64,000 nucleotides of DNA from Pseudomonas sp. B28(2017) (GTDB taxonomy: Bacteria; Pseudomonadota; Gammaproteobacteria; Pseudomonadales; Pseudomonadaceae), in the NCBI RefSeq assembly GCF_002113025.1, contig NZ_NEJH01000013.1, forward strand, positions 86,584 to 150,583. The letters run 5' to 3'. Position numbers and translations under genes: made by a program. The notes under the pieces are model-generated. The model saw only the letters and a list, made by a program, of their open reading frames with translations. It was not told the DNA's origin and did no database searches. Shown in pieces: positions 44,786 through 53,917 of this stretch (position 1 is the stretch's first letter; every line of letters begins with the position of its first letter).

Positions 44786-45700
44786 TTGAAAAAACGTCTG
44801 TTTGTCACAGGTCTGAGCGGATTCGTCGGACAACACATCCAGTCGCGTTTGCAGGCTGATGCCTCGGAATGGGAGCTTTTGCCTGTTCCTTGCCGCTACG
44901 ATCTTGCTGTGCCGGACAGTCTCGAAGGCTTGTGGCCGGAAATGCCCGATGCGGTGATTCACCTGGCCGGCCAGACTTTCGTCCCGCAAGCCTTTCGTGA
45001 TCCGGCGGGCACCCTGAATATCAATCTGCTGGGCACCCTGAACCTGCTACAAGCCCTCAAGGCGCGCGGATTCACTGGCACGTTTCTGTACGTCAGCTCC
45101 GGTGATGTCTATGGCCAGGTCACTGAACCCCATCTGCCCATCACTGAATTGCAGCCACCCTGCCCGCGCAATCCCTATGCCGTCAGCAAACTGTCGGCGG
45201 AGTTCCTGAGTTTGCAATGGGGTCTGAGCGAAGACTGGCCCGTACTGGTCGCCCGCCCGTTCAACCACATCGGCAGCGGGCAGAAAGACAGCTTCGTCAT
45301 CGCCAGCGCCGCCCGTCAGATCTGCCGGATCAAACAAGGCCTGCAAGCGCCACGACTGGAAGTCGGGGACATCGACGTCACACGCGATTTCCTCGATGTC
45401 GGGGACGTGGTTTCGGCCTACCTGGCCTTGCTGGAAAAAGGTACGCCGGGGCAGGTCTACAACATTTGCTCGGGGCGCGAGCAGAGCATTCGCAGTTTGA
45501 TCGAACAACTGGCAGATCTTGCCGAGGTCGACCTGCGACTCGTCCAGGACCCTGCGCGACTTCGCCGCGCGGATCAGCGTCGGGTGTGTGGCAGCCCTGA
45601 AAGGCTGACCCGGATCACCGAATGGAAGTCTGAAATCACAACACAACAATCCCTGCGGGCGATCCTGTCCGACTGGGAGACGCGAGTACGACAAGAATGA
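44786..45700 (+). CDS. rmd: GDP-4-keto-6-deoxy-D-mannose reductase (GDP-D-rhamnose synthesis)
   Basis: A 304-residue extended SDR. NAD(P) motif GLSGFVG (9-15), Ser in LYVSSGDVYG (about 103-110) and catalytic NPYAVSK (Y131, K135). It reduces the 4-keto intermediate made by Gmd to GDP-D-rhamnose, the precursor of the A-band D-rhamnan. The start is TTG at 44786 with AGGGG 7 nt upstream; no in-frame ATG fits better, so low initiation may limit expression. First of eight co-directional genes, overlapping gmd by 4 bp, as in P. aeruginosa PA5454. Confidence 0.92.
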   Translation: MKKRLFVTGLSGFVGQHIQSRLQADASEWELLPVPCRYDLAVPDSLEGLWPEMPDAVIHLAGQTFVPQAFRDPAGTLNINLLGTLNLLQALKARGFTGTFLYVSSGDVYGQVTEPHLPITELQPPCPRNPYAVSKLSAEFLSLQWGLSEDWPVLVARPFNHIGSGQKDSFVIASAARQICRIKQGLQAPRLEVGDIDVTRDFLDVGDVVSAYLALLEKGTPGQVYNICSGREQSIRSLIEQLADLAEVDLRLVQDPARLRRADQRRVCGSPERLTRITEWKSEITTQQSLRAILSDWETRVRQE

Positions 45701-46668
45701 CTAAAAGTGCATTGATCACAGGTATCACCGGCCAGGATGGCGCGTATCTGGCCAAACTGCTGCTCGACAAGGGTTACAAAGTCCACGGCCTGGTCGCGCG
45801 GCGCAGTAGCGATTCGCGCTGGCGTCTGCGTGAGATGGGGGTCGAAGCGGACATCGTCTACCTGGACGGCGACATGGCCGATGCCTGTTCAGTGCAGCGC
45901 GCGGTGATCAAGTCGGCGCCGGACGAGGTCTACAACCTCGCCGCGCAAAGTTTTGTCGCGGCCTCCTGGGATCAACCGGTGACCACCGGCATCGTCGACG
46001 GCCTGGGCGTTACCCACCTGCTCGAAGCGATCCGCCAGTTCAGTCCGCACACGCGTTTCTACCAGGCGTCCACCAGCGAAATGTTCGGCCTGATCCAGGC
46101 CGAGCAGCAGGACGAGAACACACCGTTCTATCCGCGCAGCCCTTATGGCGTGGCCAAGTTGTATGGCCACTGGATCACCGTGAACTACCGCGAAAGCTTC
46201 AACCTGCACGCCAGCAGCGGGATTCTGTTCAACCATGAATCACCGCTGCGCGGCATCGAGTTCGTGACGCGCAAAGTCACCGACGCCGCTGCCCGGATCA
46301 AGCAGGGCAAACAGCAGGAACTGCGCCTGGGCAACATCGACGCCAAGCGCGACTGGGGCTTTGCCGGGGACTACGTCGAGGCCATGTGGCTGATGCTGCA
46401 ACAGGACAAACCCGACGACTTCGTGGTGGCCACCGGCGTGACCACCACCGTGCGCGAGATGTGCCGGATCGCCTTCGATCATGTGGGCCTGAACTACCGC
46501 GACTACGTGAAGATCGACCCGGCGTTCTTCCGCCCGGCCGAAGTCGAAGTATTGCTCGGCAACCCGGCCAAGGCCCAGCGTGTGCTGGGCTGGAAGCCAA
46601 AAACCGATCTGGATGCCTTGATCCGCATGATGATGGATGCGGACATGAAACGCGTTGCCAAGGAGTAG
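45697..46668 (+). CDS. gmd: GDP-mannose 4,6-dehydratase
   Basis: A 323-residue extended SDR. NADP motif GITGQDG (9-15), the arginine-rich RRSSDSRWR loop, TSEMFG (T126, E128) and catalytic SPYGVAK (Y150, K154). It converts GDP-D-mannose to GDP-4-keto-6-deoxy-D-mannose. Family length is about 320-340, so it is full-length. ATG overlaps the rmd stop by 4 bp; 3 nt separate it from manC. Corresponds to PA5453. Confidence 0.96.
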   Translation: MTKSALITGITGQDGAYLAKLLLDKGYKVHGLVARRSSDSRWRLREMGVEADIVYLDGDMADACSVQRAVIKSAPDEVYNLAAQSFVAASWDQPVTTGIVDGLGVTHLLEAIRQFSPHTRFYQASTSEMFGLIQAEQQDENTPFYPRSPYGVAKLYGHWITVNYRESFNLHASSGILFNHESPLRGIEFVTRKVTDAAARIKQGKQQELRLGNIDAKRDWGFAGDYVEAMWLMLQQDKPDDFVVATGVTTTVREMCRIAFDHVGLNYRDYVKIDPAFFRPAEVEVLLGNPAKAQRVLGWKPKTDLDALIRMMMDADMKRVAKE

Positions 46669-46671
46669 GCC

Positions 46672-48114
46672 ATGCTGATTCCCGTGATTCTCTCCGGCGG
46701 TGCCGGGACAAGGTTGTGGCCGGTGTCGCGTGAAGGCCACCCCAAACCGTTCATGGCATTGCCTGACGGCCAGTCGCTGCTGGGCAAGACCTATCGGCGC
46801 GCCGCCGACCTGCTCGACGGCTGGGGCGATATCGTCACGGTGACCAACCGCGAGTACTACTTCCAGAGCAAGGATCACTTTCGGGACGCGCACCTTGGCC
46901 GCCATCGCGGTCACTTCCTGCTGGAGCCGACGGGGCGCAATACGGCGCCGGCCATTGCCGCCGCCGCCCTCTCGCTCCAGGCCCTGCATGGCGATGACGC
47001 GATCATGCTGGTCATGCCCGCCGACCATCTGATCGTCAATGTCGAGGCACTGAAGGACGCCGTCGAGCATGCCGTGACATTGGCCAGGGGCGGTCACCTG
47101 GTGACCTTCGGTGTGGTGCCGACCGCGCCGGAAACCGGCTTTGGCTACATTGAAGCCGGCACATCACTGGACGATAAAGGCGCTGCCCGCGTGCGGCGTT
47201 TCGTCGAAAAACCCGACCTGCAGACCGCGACTCATTACCTGGAAAGCGGCAACTTCCTGTGGAACTCCGGGATGTTCTGCTTCTCGGTCGCCACCCTGCT
47301 GGCCGAACTGCAGACCCATGCGCCGGCTTTACTGGAGCAGACGCAAACCTGCATGGCCGCCAGCACCCCCGTGGAAAACGCCGGGAGCGTGCAACAGGAA
47401 CTGTCACCGGTCCTGTTTGGCGAAATCATGGACATTTCCATCGACTACGCATTGATGGAGCGCTCCGACAAGGTGGTGGTCGTGCCCGCCCGTTTCGACT
47501 GGAGCGATATCGGCTCCTGGGGTGCGGTGGCCGCGCTGGTGCCGGCGGATGCACAGAACAATCGCGCCGTCGGCGAGTCGGTTTTCATCGACAGCCACAA
47601 CAATTTCGTCCAGAGCGATAACCGCCTGGTCGCGACCGTGGGCGTGGATAACCTGATCATCGTCGACACTGCCGACGCGGTGCTGGTGGCCCACGCCGAC
47701 CGCGCCCAGGATGTGCGCCGGGTGGCCAGGCAACTCAAGGATAAAGAGCACGAAGCCTATCGCCTGCACCGGACGGTCAGCCGGCCATGGGGCACCTACA
47801 CCGTGCTTGAGGAAGGTCCGCGCTTCAAGATCAAGCGCATCGTGGTCAAGCCCGGCGCCAAGTTGTCGTTGCAGATGCACCACCATCGCAATGAACACTG
47901 GGTGGTGGTCGAAGGCATGGCCAAGGTCACCAACAATGGCACCGGCACTCACCTGGTGGCCAAGAACGAATCGACCTTCATTGCTGCCGGTCATAAGCAT
48001 CGCCTGGAAAACCCCGGCGTGATCGACCTGGTGATCATCGAAGTGCAAAGCGGCGAATATCTGGGAGAGGACGACATCGTCCGCTTCGAAGATCAATACG
48101 GCAGGACGGTTTGA
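46672..48114 (+). CDS. wbpW: Mannose-1-phosphate guanylyltransferase / mannose-6-phosphate isomerase
   Basis: A 480-residue type II bifunctional enzyme (AlgA/ManC/WbpW). The pyrophosphorylase signature is GGAGTRLWPVSREGHPKPF with K25, and the C-terminal isomerase cupin has GAKLSLQMHHHRNEHWVVVEG. It supplies GDP-mannose to Gmd. Order equals PA5452 (wbpW); manC would be an equivalent name. It directly abuts wzm (no gap). Confidence 0.94.
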   Translation: MLIPVILSGGAGTRLWPVSREGHPKPFMALPDGQSLLGKTYRRAADLLDGWGDIVTVTNREYYFQSKDHFRDAHLGRHRGHFLLEPTGRNTAPAIAAAALSLQALHGDDAIMLVMPADHLIVNVEALKDAVEHAVTLARGGHLVTFGVVPTAPETGFGYIEAGTSLDDKGAARVRRFVEKPDLQTATHYLESGNFLWNSGMFCFSVATLLAELQTHAPALLEQTQTCMAASTPVENAGSVQQELSPVLFGEIMDISIDYALMERSDKVVVVPARFDWSDIGSWGAVAALVPADAQNNRAVGESVFIDSHNNFVQSDNRLVATVGVDNLIIVDTADAVLVAHADRAQDVRRVARQLKDKEHEAYRLHRTVSRPWGTYTVLEEGPRFKIKRIVVKPGAKLSLQMHHHRNEHWVVVEGMAKVTNNGTGTHLVAKNESTFIAAGHKHRLENPGVIDLVIIEVQSGEYLGEDDIVRFEDQYGRTV

Positions 48115-48912
48115 ATGCTGCTTTCCCTTTACCGCACGCTGGGCAGCTATCGAGGGTTCATCCTCGGTAGCGTCCAGCGAGAGTTTCAGGCGCGTTATCG
48201 CAATTCGTTGTTCGGTGCCCTGTGGACCGTGCTCAATCCGCTATCGATGATCATTGTCTACACCGTGATTTTTTCCCAGATCATGCGCGCGCGTTTGCCT
48301 GGGGTAGATGACGGCATGGCCTACAGCATCTACCTCTGCGCCGGGCTGCTGACCTGGGGCTTGTTTGCAGAAATCACGGTGCGCAGCCAGAACATGTTTC
48401 TGGATAACGCCAACCTGCTGAAAAAAATCAGTTTTCCACGGATCTGCCTGCCAGTGATCGTGCTGTTGAATGCCGGTATCAACTTCGCGATCATCATCGG
48501 CCTGTTCCTCGGCTTTCTGTTGATCACCGGTCGCCTGCCGGGCCTGGCGCTGTTGGCGCTCATTCCGCTGCTGGCCTTACAGGTGATGTTCTGTGCCGGG
48601 CTGGGAATTATTCTTGGCGTATTGAATGTGTTTTTTCGCGATGTCGGGCAATTTTTCGCCATCTGCCTGCAATTCTGGTTCTGGCTGACGCCAATCGTTT
48701 ACCCGATGAGCATCCTGCCCGACTGGGTGCAGCGCCTGCTGCAACTCAACCCCCTGACCAACCTGATCACCAGCTACCAGAACATCTTCCTGTACGGCCA
48801 ATGGCCCGTCTGGAGTTCGCTGCTGCCGATCATGGTCGCCAGCGTATTGCTCCTGGTCATCGGGCTGCGGCTGTTTCGACAGAGGGTCGGTGAAATGGTG
48901 GATGAACTCTGA
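48115..48912 (+). CDS. wzm: O-antigen/polysaccharide ABC transporter permease
   Basis: A 265-residue integral membrane protein of the ABC-2 type with six helices. The cytosolic start VQREFQARYRNSLFGALWTVLNPL and the end FFRDVGQFFAICLQFWFWLTPIVYP are typical of Wzm. It exports the undecaprenyl-linked D-rhamnan across the inner membrane with Wzt. Its stop and the wzt ATG share one base (48912). Confidence 0.94.
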   Translation: MLLSLYRTLGSYRGFILGSVQREFQARYRNSLFGALWTVLNPLSMIIVYTVIFSQIMRARLPGVDDGMAYSIYLCAGLLTWGLFAEITVRSQNMFLDNANLLKKISFPRICLPVIVLLNAGINFAIIIGLFLGFLLITGRLPGLALLALIPLLALQVMFCAGLGIILGVLNVFFRDVGQFFAICLQFWFWLTPIVYPMSILPDWVQRLLQLNPLTNLITSYQNIFLYGQWPVWSSLLPIMVASVLLLVIGLRLFRQRVGEMVDEL

Positions 48913-50165
48913 TGGGGCACATACGCGTCACCGGCCTGGGCAAGGCCTATAAACAATACCCTACCCGCTGGAGTCGACTGGCTGAATGGCTGGTCCCGTT
49001 CTCACCGATCCGCCATCGCCAGCACTGGGTGCTACAGGACGTGAGCTTCCAGATTGCCCCGGGAGAATCGGTGGGTATCGTCGGGGTCAACGGTGCCGGC
49101 AAAAGCACCTTGTTGAAGATGATCACCGGCACCACCCAGCCCACCTGCGGCAGCATTGAGCTCGAAGGCCGCGTCGCCGCCCTGCTGGAATTGGGCATGG
49201 GTTTTCATGCGGACTTTACCGGCCGGCAGAATGCGGTCATGGCCGGGCAACTGCTGGGCATGCAGGTCGAAGAGATAGAAGCGTTGATGCCGGAAATCGA
49301 ACGTTTCGCGGAAATTGGCGACGCCATCGACCACCCGGTGCGCACCTATTCCAGCGGTATGCAAATGCGCCTGGCGTTCAGCGTGGCCACTGCGCGACGC
49401 CCGGACATTCTGATCGTCGACGAAGCCCTGTCGGTGGGCGACGCCTACTTCCAGCACAAAAGTTTCGACCGCATCCGCAGCTTTCGCAAAGCCGGTACCA
49501 CGCTGTTGATCGTCTCCCATGACCGCTCGGCGATTCAGTCGATCTGCGACTCGGCGATCCTCCTGGAAAACGGCCACATGGCCATGCACGACACCCCCGA
49601 ATCGGTCATGGATTACTACAACGCCCTGCTCGCCGAGCGTGAAGGACAGACCGTGCGCCAGGAAGCCCTCGCTGGCGGCCAGATCAGTACCATTTCGGGA
49701 ACGGGTGAAGCCAGGATTCTGAACGTGCGTCTGCTCGACAAACATGAGCGGTCCATCGACGCCGCCGAAGTCGGCCAGCCGGTCGTGCTGGAGGTGAATG
49801 TCGAAGTTCGCCAGGACATCGAGCGGCTGGTGCTGGGTTTCATGATCAAGGATCGCCTGGGCCAGGCCATGTACGGAATCAACACCCATCGCCAGGATCA
49901 GGCGCTGACCGATTTGCAGGCTGGCGAGCGCGTGACCTATCGCTTCGCTTTCGTCATGGGGTTGGGCAAGGGTAACTATTCCGTGGCGTTGAGCCTGTCT
50001 CGCCTGGATTCGCACCTGGACCGTAACTTCGAGTGGCGCGATTACGGGTTGGTGTTCCATGTGATCAACAACCGCCAGGAAGATTTTGTCGGCTGCTCGT
50101 GGCTGGCTGCGAAGACCAGCGTCACGCGCTCGAGCGCGCCGGTCACCTCGGGGAGCACGCCATGA
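48912..50165 (+). CDS. wzt: O-antigen/polysaccharide ABC transporter ATPase with C-terminal glycan-binding domain
   Basis: A 417-residue protein. The ATPase part has Walker A GVNGAGKST (58-66), signature YSSGMQMRLAF and Walker B DILIVDEALSVGD. The region after about residue 265 (RILNVRLLDKHERSIDAAE, FMIKDRLGQAMYGINT) is a beta-sandwich carbohydrate-binding domain, as in Wzt proteins that recognise a capped chain end. Methyltransferases in the divergent operon may make that cap. Overlaps wbpX by 4 bp. Confidence 0.94.
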   Translation: MGHIRVTGLGKAYKQYPTRWSRLAEWLVPFSPIRHRQHWVLQDVSFQIAPGESVGIVGVNGAGKSTLLKMITGTTQPTCGSIELEGRVAALLELGMGFHADFTGRQNAVMAGQLLGMQVEEIEALMPEIERFAEIGDAIDHPVRTYSSGMQMRLAFSVATARRPDILIVDEALSVGDAYFQHKSFDRIRSFRKAGTTLLIVSHDRSAIQSICDSAILLENGHMAMHDTPESVMDYYNALLAEREGQTVRQEALAGGQISTISGTGEARILNVRLLDKHERSIDAAEVGQPVVLEVNVEVRQDIERLVLGFMIKDRLGQAMYGINTHRQDQALTDLQAGERVTYRFAFVMGLGKGNYSVALSLSRLDSHLDRNFEWRDYGLVFHVINNRQEDFVGCSWLAAKTSVTRSSAPVTSGSTP

Positions 50166-51529
50166 CACGTCTTTTGGTGGAATGCACGCACGTATTCCAA
50201 CACCCCAAGGTCAATTCGGGCATTCAGCGGGTGGTGCGCAACGTCGTCAACCAGTTGCCGGAATCGGTCGACGGCGTTGAATGCATCCCGGTGGTGATGC
50301 TCAAGGGCAAACTCTATCGGGTACTGAAACTCGGCGCGCTGAACATTCCGTTTTTCGATCAGTTGATGATGTTCGGCGGGCGACTTGGCCGGCTGGCACA
50401 TCGTTTCTGGCAATGGCACCAGCAGCTCGACCAACGCCTGACATCGCGATTCGCCAGGCGCGTGCTGTACGTGGCCTATCGACTGACAGCGCTGACCTGT
50501 TTCAGCCTTCCACTGCGTGCGATCGAGGGCATCAACCAGTATCAACTGCCCAAACGTTGCGCACCGTTGCAGCATCAGCCGGGAGATCAACTGGTGTTGC
50601 TGGATTCATCCTGGCACACCGACTTTTTCCCGTTTGCCGAACAGCTCAAGCGTGAAGGCGTGGGCATCGTTTCAGTGATCTACGATTTGATTCCCCTGAC
50701 TCACCCACAGTTCTACGACTCACGGCTGGTGCAGGTATTCAACGAGTGGTTCGACTGGATCACGCAAACCGCCGATGGCTACGTGGCCATTTCCGCCACA
50801 GTGCGTGAACAGGTGCGTGAGGAGGTTCAGCGCCGCCTCGGCCCTGCCAAGGCCTGCGAGTTGTGGTTCGATTATTTCCACCTGGGCTCCGAACTCGATC
50901 TGAGCGAAGTCAGCGCTGACGTAGAACCGCGTCTTGCCCAACTGTTCGCGACGCCGGAACCGGTGTTCTTGATGGTCAGTACCATCGAGCCGCGCAAGAA
51001 CCACGACTACCTGCTGGACGCCTTCGAACGGGCCTGGGCGGCAGGCTCCAATGCCCGGCTGTGCATTGCCGGGCGAGTCGGCTGGAAATGCGATGCACTG
51101 CTGGCCCGGATACGCAATCACCCGCAGCTGAACCAACGACTGTTCATGTTCAACGACCTGAGCGACACCAGCCTCGAACATGCCTACACCCACGCCAGCT
51201 CACTGGTGTTTCCGTCTTTTGTGGAAGGCTTCGGCCTGCCGCTGGTAGAAGCCATGCAGCGTGGACTGCCGGCCATGGGCAGCGACATTGCGGTCTTTCG
51301 CGAAATCGGCGGCGAGTTCATGGCGTACTTTGATCTGGCCGAGCCACAAAGCCTGGCTGATCTGGTCATGGGGTTCGAGCGCAGCGGTCAGTTCCCGGCC
51401 ACTCGCGACATCGCCGACTGGCGCTGGATCGGCTGGCGTGAAGCCAGTGCGCAATTGGCCGAACGCACCCTGCGCAATCTCCCGGACGTGCCGCTCGTAC
51501 AAGAGAGGCAACATGCGCATTGCCCTTAA
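50162..51529 (+). CDS. wbpX: Alpha-D-rhamnosyltransferase WbpX (GT4)
   Basis: A 455-residue GT-B glycosyltransferase starting MTRLLVECTHVFQHP. Its C-terminal domain has the GT4 motif FPSFVEGFGLPLVEAMQRG (EX7E). In P. aeruginosa, WbpX adds the alpha-1,2-linked D-rhamnose of the A-band repeat. The name rests on operon position and order (PA5449). ATG overlaps the wzt stop as ATGA; a longer in-frame start inside wzt is rejected. Confidence 0.88.
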   Translation: MTRLLVECTHVFQHPKVNSGIQRVVRNVVNQLPESVDGVECIPVVMLKGKLYRVLKLGALNIPFFDQLMMFGGRLGRLAHRFWQWHQQLDQRLTSRFARRVLYVAYRLTALTCFSLPLRAIEGINQYQLPKRCAPLQHQPGDQLVLLDSSWHTDFFPFAEQLKREGVGIVSVIYDLIPLTHPQFYDSRLVQVFNEWFDWITQTADGYVAISATVREQVREEVQRRLGPAKACELWFDYFHLGSELDLSEVSADVEPRLAQLFATPEPVFLMVSTIEPRKNHDYLLDAFERAWAAGSNARLCIAGRVGWKCDALLARIRNHPQLNQRLFMFNDLSDTSLEHAYTHASSLVFPSFVEGFGLPLVEAMQRGLPAMGSDIAVFREIGGEFMAYFDLAEPQSLADLVMGFERSGQFPATRDIADWRWIGWREASAQLAERTLRNLPDVPLVQERQHAHCP

Positions 51530-52643
51530 CGCCCGGATTCTCCGCGCGCCGCGCACCGGCATCGGCCACTACGTCGCCGAACTGGCAAACGCCCTGGCGG
51601 GTGAACCGGATATTGAACTGGCGCTGTTTCATGGCTGGGGCTGGAGCACTGCACTGCCTGAAGCGGCCATGCCCGGTTACTCTCGACTGACACCCTTGCT
51701 GCGGCAGATTCCGGGGGCCTATCAGGCCCGACGGTGGCTGGAACAGAAACGCTTCGATCAAGGCCGTGCGCAAGCCATCGACCTCTACCACGAACCGAGT
51801 TTGTGGCCGTTGTTGTTCGACGGCCCGACCGTCATCACCCTGCATGACCTGACACACCTGCACTATCCGCAAACGCAGCCACCGGCGCGCTTGCGAGAAA
51901 TCGAACGGCGCGTCGCCGACGGTGTGCAACAGGCCAGTCTGATTCTTACCGACTCGCAATACATTGCCGACGAAGCCCAGGCACATTTCCGGCTACCGGC
52001 GCAGCGGTTTGTTGTCGCGCCGTTGGGTGTAGCCGCGCGCTTCCACCCCCGTGAACCCGAGGCCATCGATCAGGTTCTCAAGGCCCATGGCGTCGAAGCA
52101 CGGGAATACTTCCTCTGTGTTGGCACCCTTGAACCACGCAAGAATCTGTCCCTCGCCCTGCGCGCCCACGCCCGATTGCCGGAATCAGTCCGTCAGCGTT
52201 TTCCATTGCTGATCGTCGGCATGGCCGGCTGGCAGCGCGAGCAGTTCAGCGAAGAATTGCACCAGGCCCTGGCCAGCGGTCATCTCTGTTTGCTGGGCTA
52301 TCTGCCTGACGAGCACGTTGCGCAGCTGTTGGCCGGCGCCCGGGCATTGATTTTTCCGTCGCTGTACGAAGGTTTTGGCCTGCCGGTGCTGGAGGCCATG
52401 GCCTGCGGCACACCGGTCATTCTGACTCGACGCTCGGCCATGCCCGAAGTGGCAGGCCCTGCGGGCAACTATATTGAACCTGATGATCCCGATGGCTTGC
52501 GCAATGCAATGAGCCGTCTGATCGAGGATCCAGCGCATTGGCAGGCATGCCGGGAAGCCGGATTGCTACAAGCAAGGCTTTTTACCTGGGAACGCTGCGC
52601 GCAAGTCACGGCCAGCGCTTACCGCCAGGCTATGGGAGATTGA
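51513..52643 (+). CDS. wbpY: Alpha-D-rhamnosyltransferase WbpY (GT4)
   Basis: A 376-residue GT4 enzyme starting MRIALNARILRAPRTGIGHYV, with FPSLYEGFGLPVLEAMACGTPVI as nucleotide-sugar motif. WbpY adds alpha-1,3-linked D-rhamnose residues to the growing chain in P. aeruginosa. It overlaps wbpX by 17 bp, with GAGAGG just before its ATG, and abuts wbpZ. Confidence 0.88.
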   Translation: MRIALNARILRAPRTGIGHYVAELANALAGEPDIELALFHGWGWSTALPEAAMPGYSRLTPLLRQIPGAYQARRWLEQKRFDQGRAQAIDLYHEPSLWPLLFDGPTVITLHDLTHLHYPQTQPPARLREIERRVADGVQQASLILTDSQYIADEAQAHFRLPAQRFVVAPLGVAARFHPREPEAIDQVLKAHGVEAREYFLCVGTLEPRKNLSLALRAHARLPESVRQRFPLLIVGMAGWQREQFSEELHQALASGHLCLLGYLPDEHVAQLLAGARALIFPSLYEGFGLPVLEAMACGTPVILTRRSAMPEVAGPAGNYIEPDDPDGLRNAMSRLIEDPAHWQACREAGLLQARLFTWERCAQVTASAYRQAMGD

Positions 52644-53774
52644 ATGCGAGTTCTTCATTTTTTCAAGACGTACCTGCCTGACTCGGTCGGCGGGATCGAA
52701 CAGGTTATTTTCCAGTTGTGCGAAAGCGGTGCCCTGCACGGCGTTGAAGGCAAGGTGCTGACACTCAGTGCCGATCCGACACCGCCGGCGATGCAGATCG
52801 CTCATCATGAAGTCCATCGGGCCAGGCTCGACATTCAGTTCGCCTCCACAGGGTTTTCCTGGAGCGTCTTCAAACAGTTTCGCGAGCTGGCAGCCGAAGC
52901 CGACGTGGTCAATTACCACTTTCCATGGCCGTTCATGGACCTGGTGCATTTCGCCAGCGACCTGAAAAAACCCAGCGTGGTGACGTACCATTCGGACATT
53001 ATCCGCCAGAAACACCTGCTCAGACTTTACCGGCCGCTGATGAACCGCTTTCTGCAAAGTGCCGACCGGATCGTCGCAGCATCGCCCAATTACCTGCACA
53101 CCAGTGATGTATTGCAACAATTTCAGCACAAGACCCAAGTGATCCCCTATGGATTGAACAAGGCAGGTTACCCACAGCCGGACAGTGATCGAATGGCTCA
53201 CTGGCGGCAAAAGCTTGGCGACAAGTTCTTTCTGTTTGTGGGCGTGATGCGCTACTACAAAGGTTTGCACATCCTGCTCGACGCCCTGAAGGATCTGGAT
53301 TACCCGACAGTGATTGTCGGCGCCGGCCCACTGGAAGCTGAACTGCATGCCCAGGCGGCCGCCTTGGGTTTACGCAATGTTCACTTCCTCGGACGCCTGG
53401 GGGACGAGGACAAGGTAGCGCTGCTGCAACTGAGCTACGCCATCGTATTCCCATCGCACCTGCGCTCCGAAGCCTTCGGCATTTCGCTGCTTGAAGGCGC
53501 GATGTATGGCAAACCGATGATCTCCAGTGAGATTGGCACGGGCACCAGTTACATCAACATCCATGACGAGACCGGGCTGGTGGTGCCGCCGAGCAATCCA
53601 TCGGCATTTCGTGAGGCGATGCGCACGCTTTGGGAAAACCCGGTGCTGGCGGCGCATATGGGCGAGAAGGCGCAGGCCCGTTATCAAAACCTGTTCACGG
53701 CGGAGGAAATGGGTCGCAAATGGACGACGCTGTACGAGGAACTGCTGGAAGAAAAAGCCCTCGCCTACGCATGA
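52644..53774 (+). CDS. wbpZ: Alpha-1,3-D-rhamnosyltransferase WbpZ (GT4)
   Basis: A 376-residue GT4 enzyme: MRVLHFFKTYLPDSVGGIEQ with the GG nucleotide-loop, and FPSHLRSEAFGISLLEGAMYGKP with EX7E. In P. aeruginosa WbpZ transfers the first D-rhamnose to the lipid-linked primer. Its ATG follows the wbpY stop with no gap. It is the last gene of the A-band operon, matching PA5447. Confidence 0.88.
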   Translation: MRVLHFFKTYLPDSVGGIEQVIFQLCESGALHGVEGKVLTLSADPTPPAMQIAHHEVHRARLDIQFASTGFSWSVFKQFRELAAEADVVNYHFPWPFMDLVHFASDLKKPSVVTYHSDIIRQKHLLRLYRPLMNRFLQSADRIVAASPNYLHTSDVLQQFQHKTQVIPYGLNKAGYPQPDSDRMAHWRQKLGDKFFLFVGVMRYYKGLHILLDALKDLDYPTVIVGAGPLEAELHAQAAALGLRNVHFLGRLGDEDKVALLQLSYAIVFPSHLRSEAFGISLLEGAMYGKPMISSEIGTGTSYINIHDETGLVVPPSNPSAFREAMRTLWENPVLAAHMGEKAQARYQNLFTAEEMGRKWTTLYEELLEEKALAYA

Positions 53775-53850
53775 CGCTTTTTCTTGCAGGAGCCGACTTG
53801 CCTCTGCTGCTTTCCAACAGTGTTACGATTCCGCGACTATAGATGTCCAT

Positions 53851-53875
53851 GGCTTGCGCACTGCGTGTGCAAGCC
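53851..53875. repeat. Hairpin in the leader of the LysR gene
   Basis: GGCTTGCGCA and TGTGCAAGCC (one mismatch) around a 5-nt loop, 43 nt before the LysR ATG. No T-tract follows. It could be a weak terminator for the rhamnan operon or a leader structure. Confidence 0.4.
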
Positions 53876-53917
53876 GTCGACTCTTCCCATCGACCCCTGA
53901 CTTGCCGCTGAACGCCT

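Noticed and set aside
53775..53917. Short gene between wbpZ and the LysR gene
   Set aside because: Too short, no ribosome site; only a hairpin (53851-53875) is visible.
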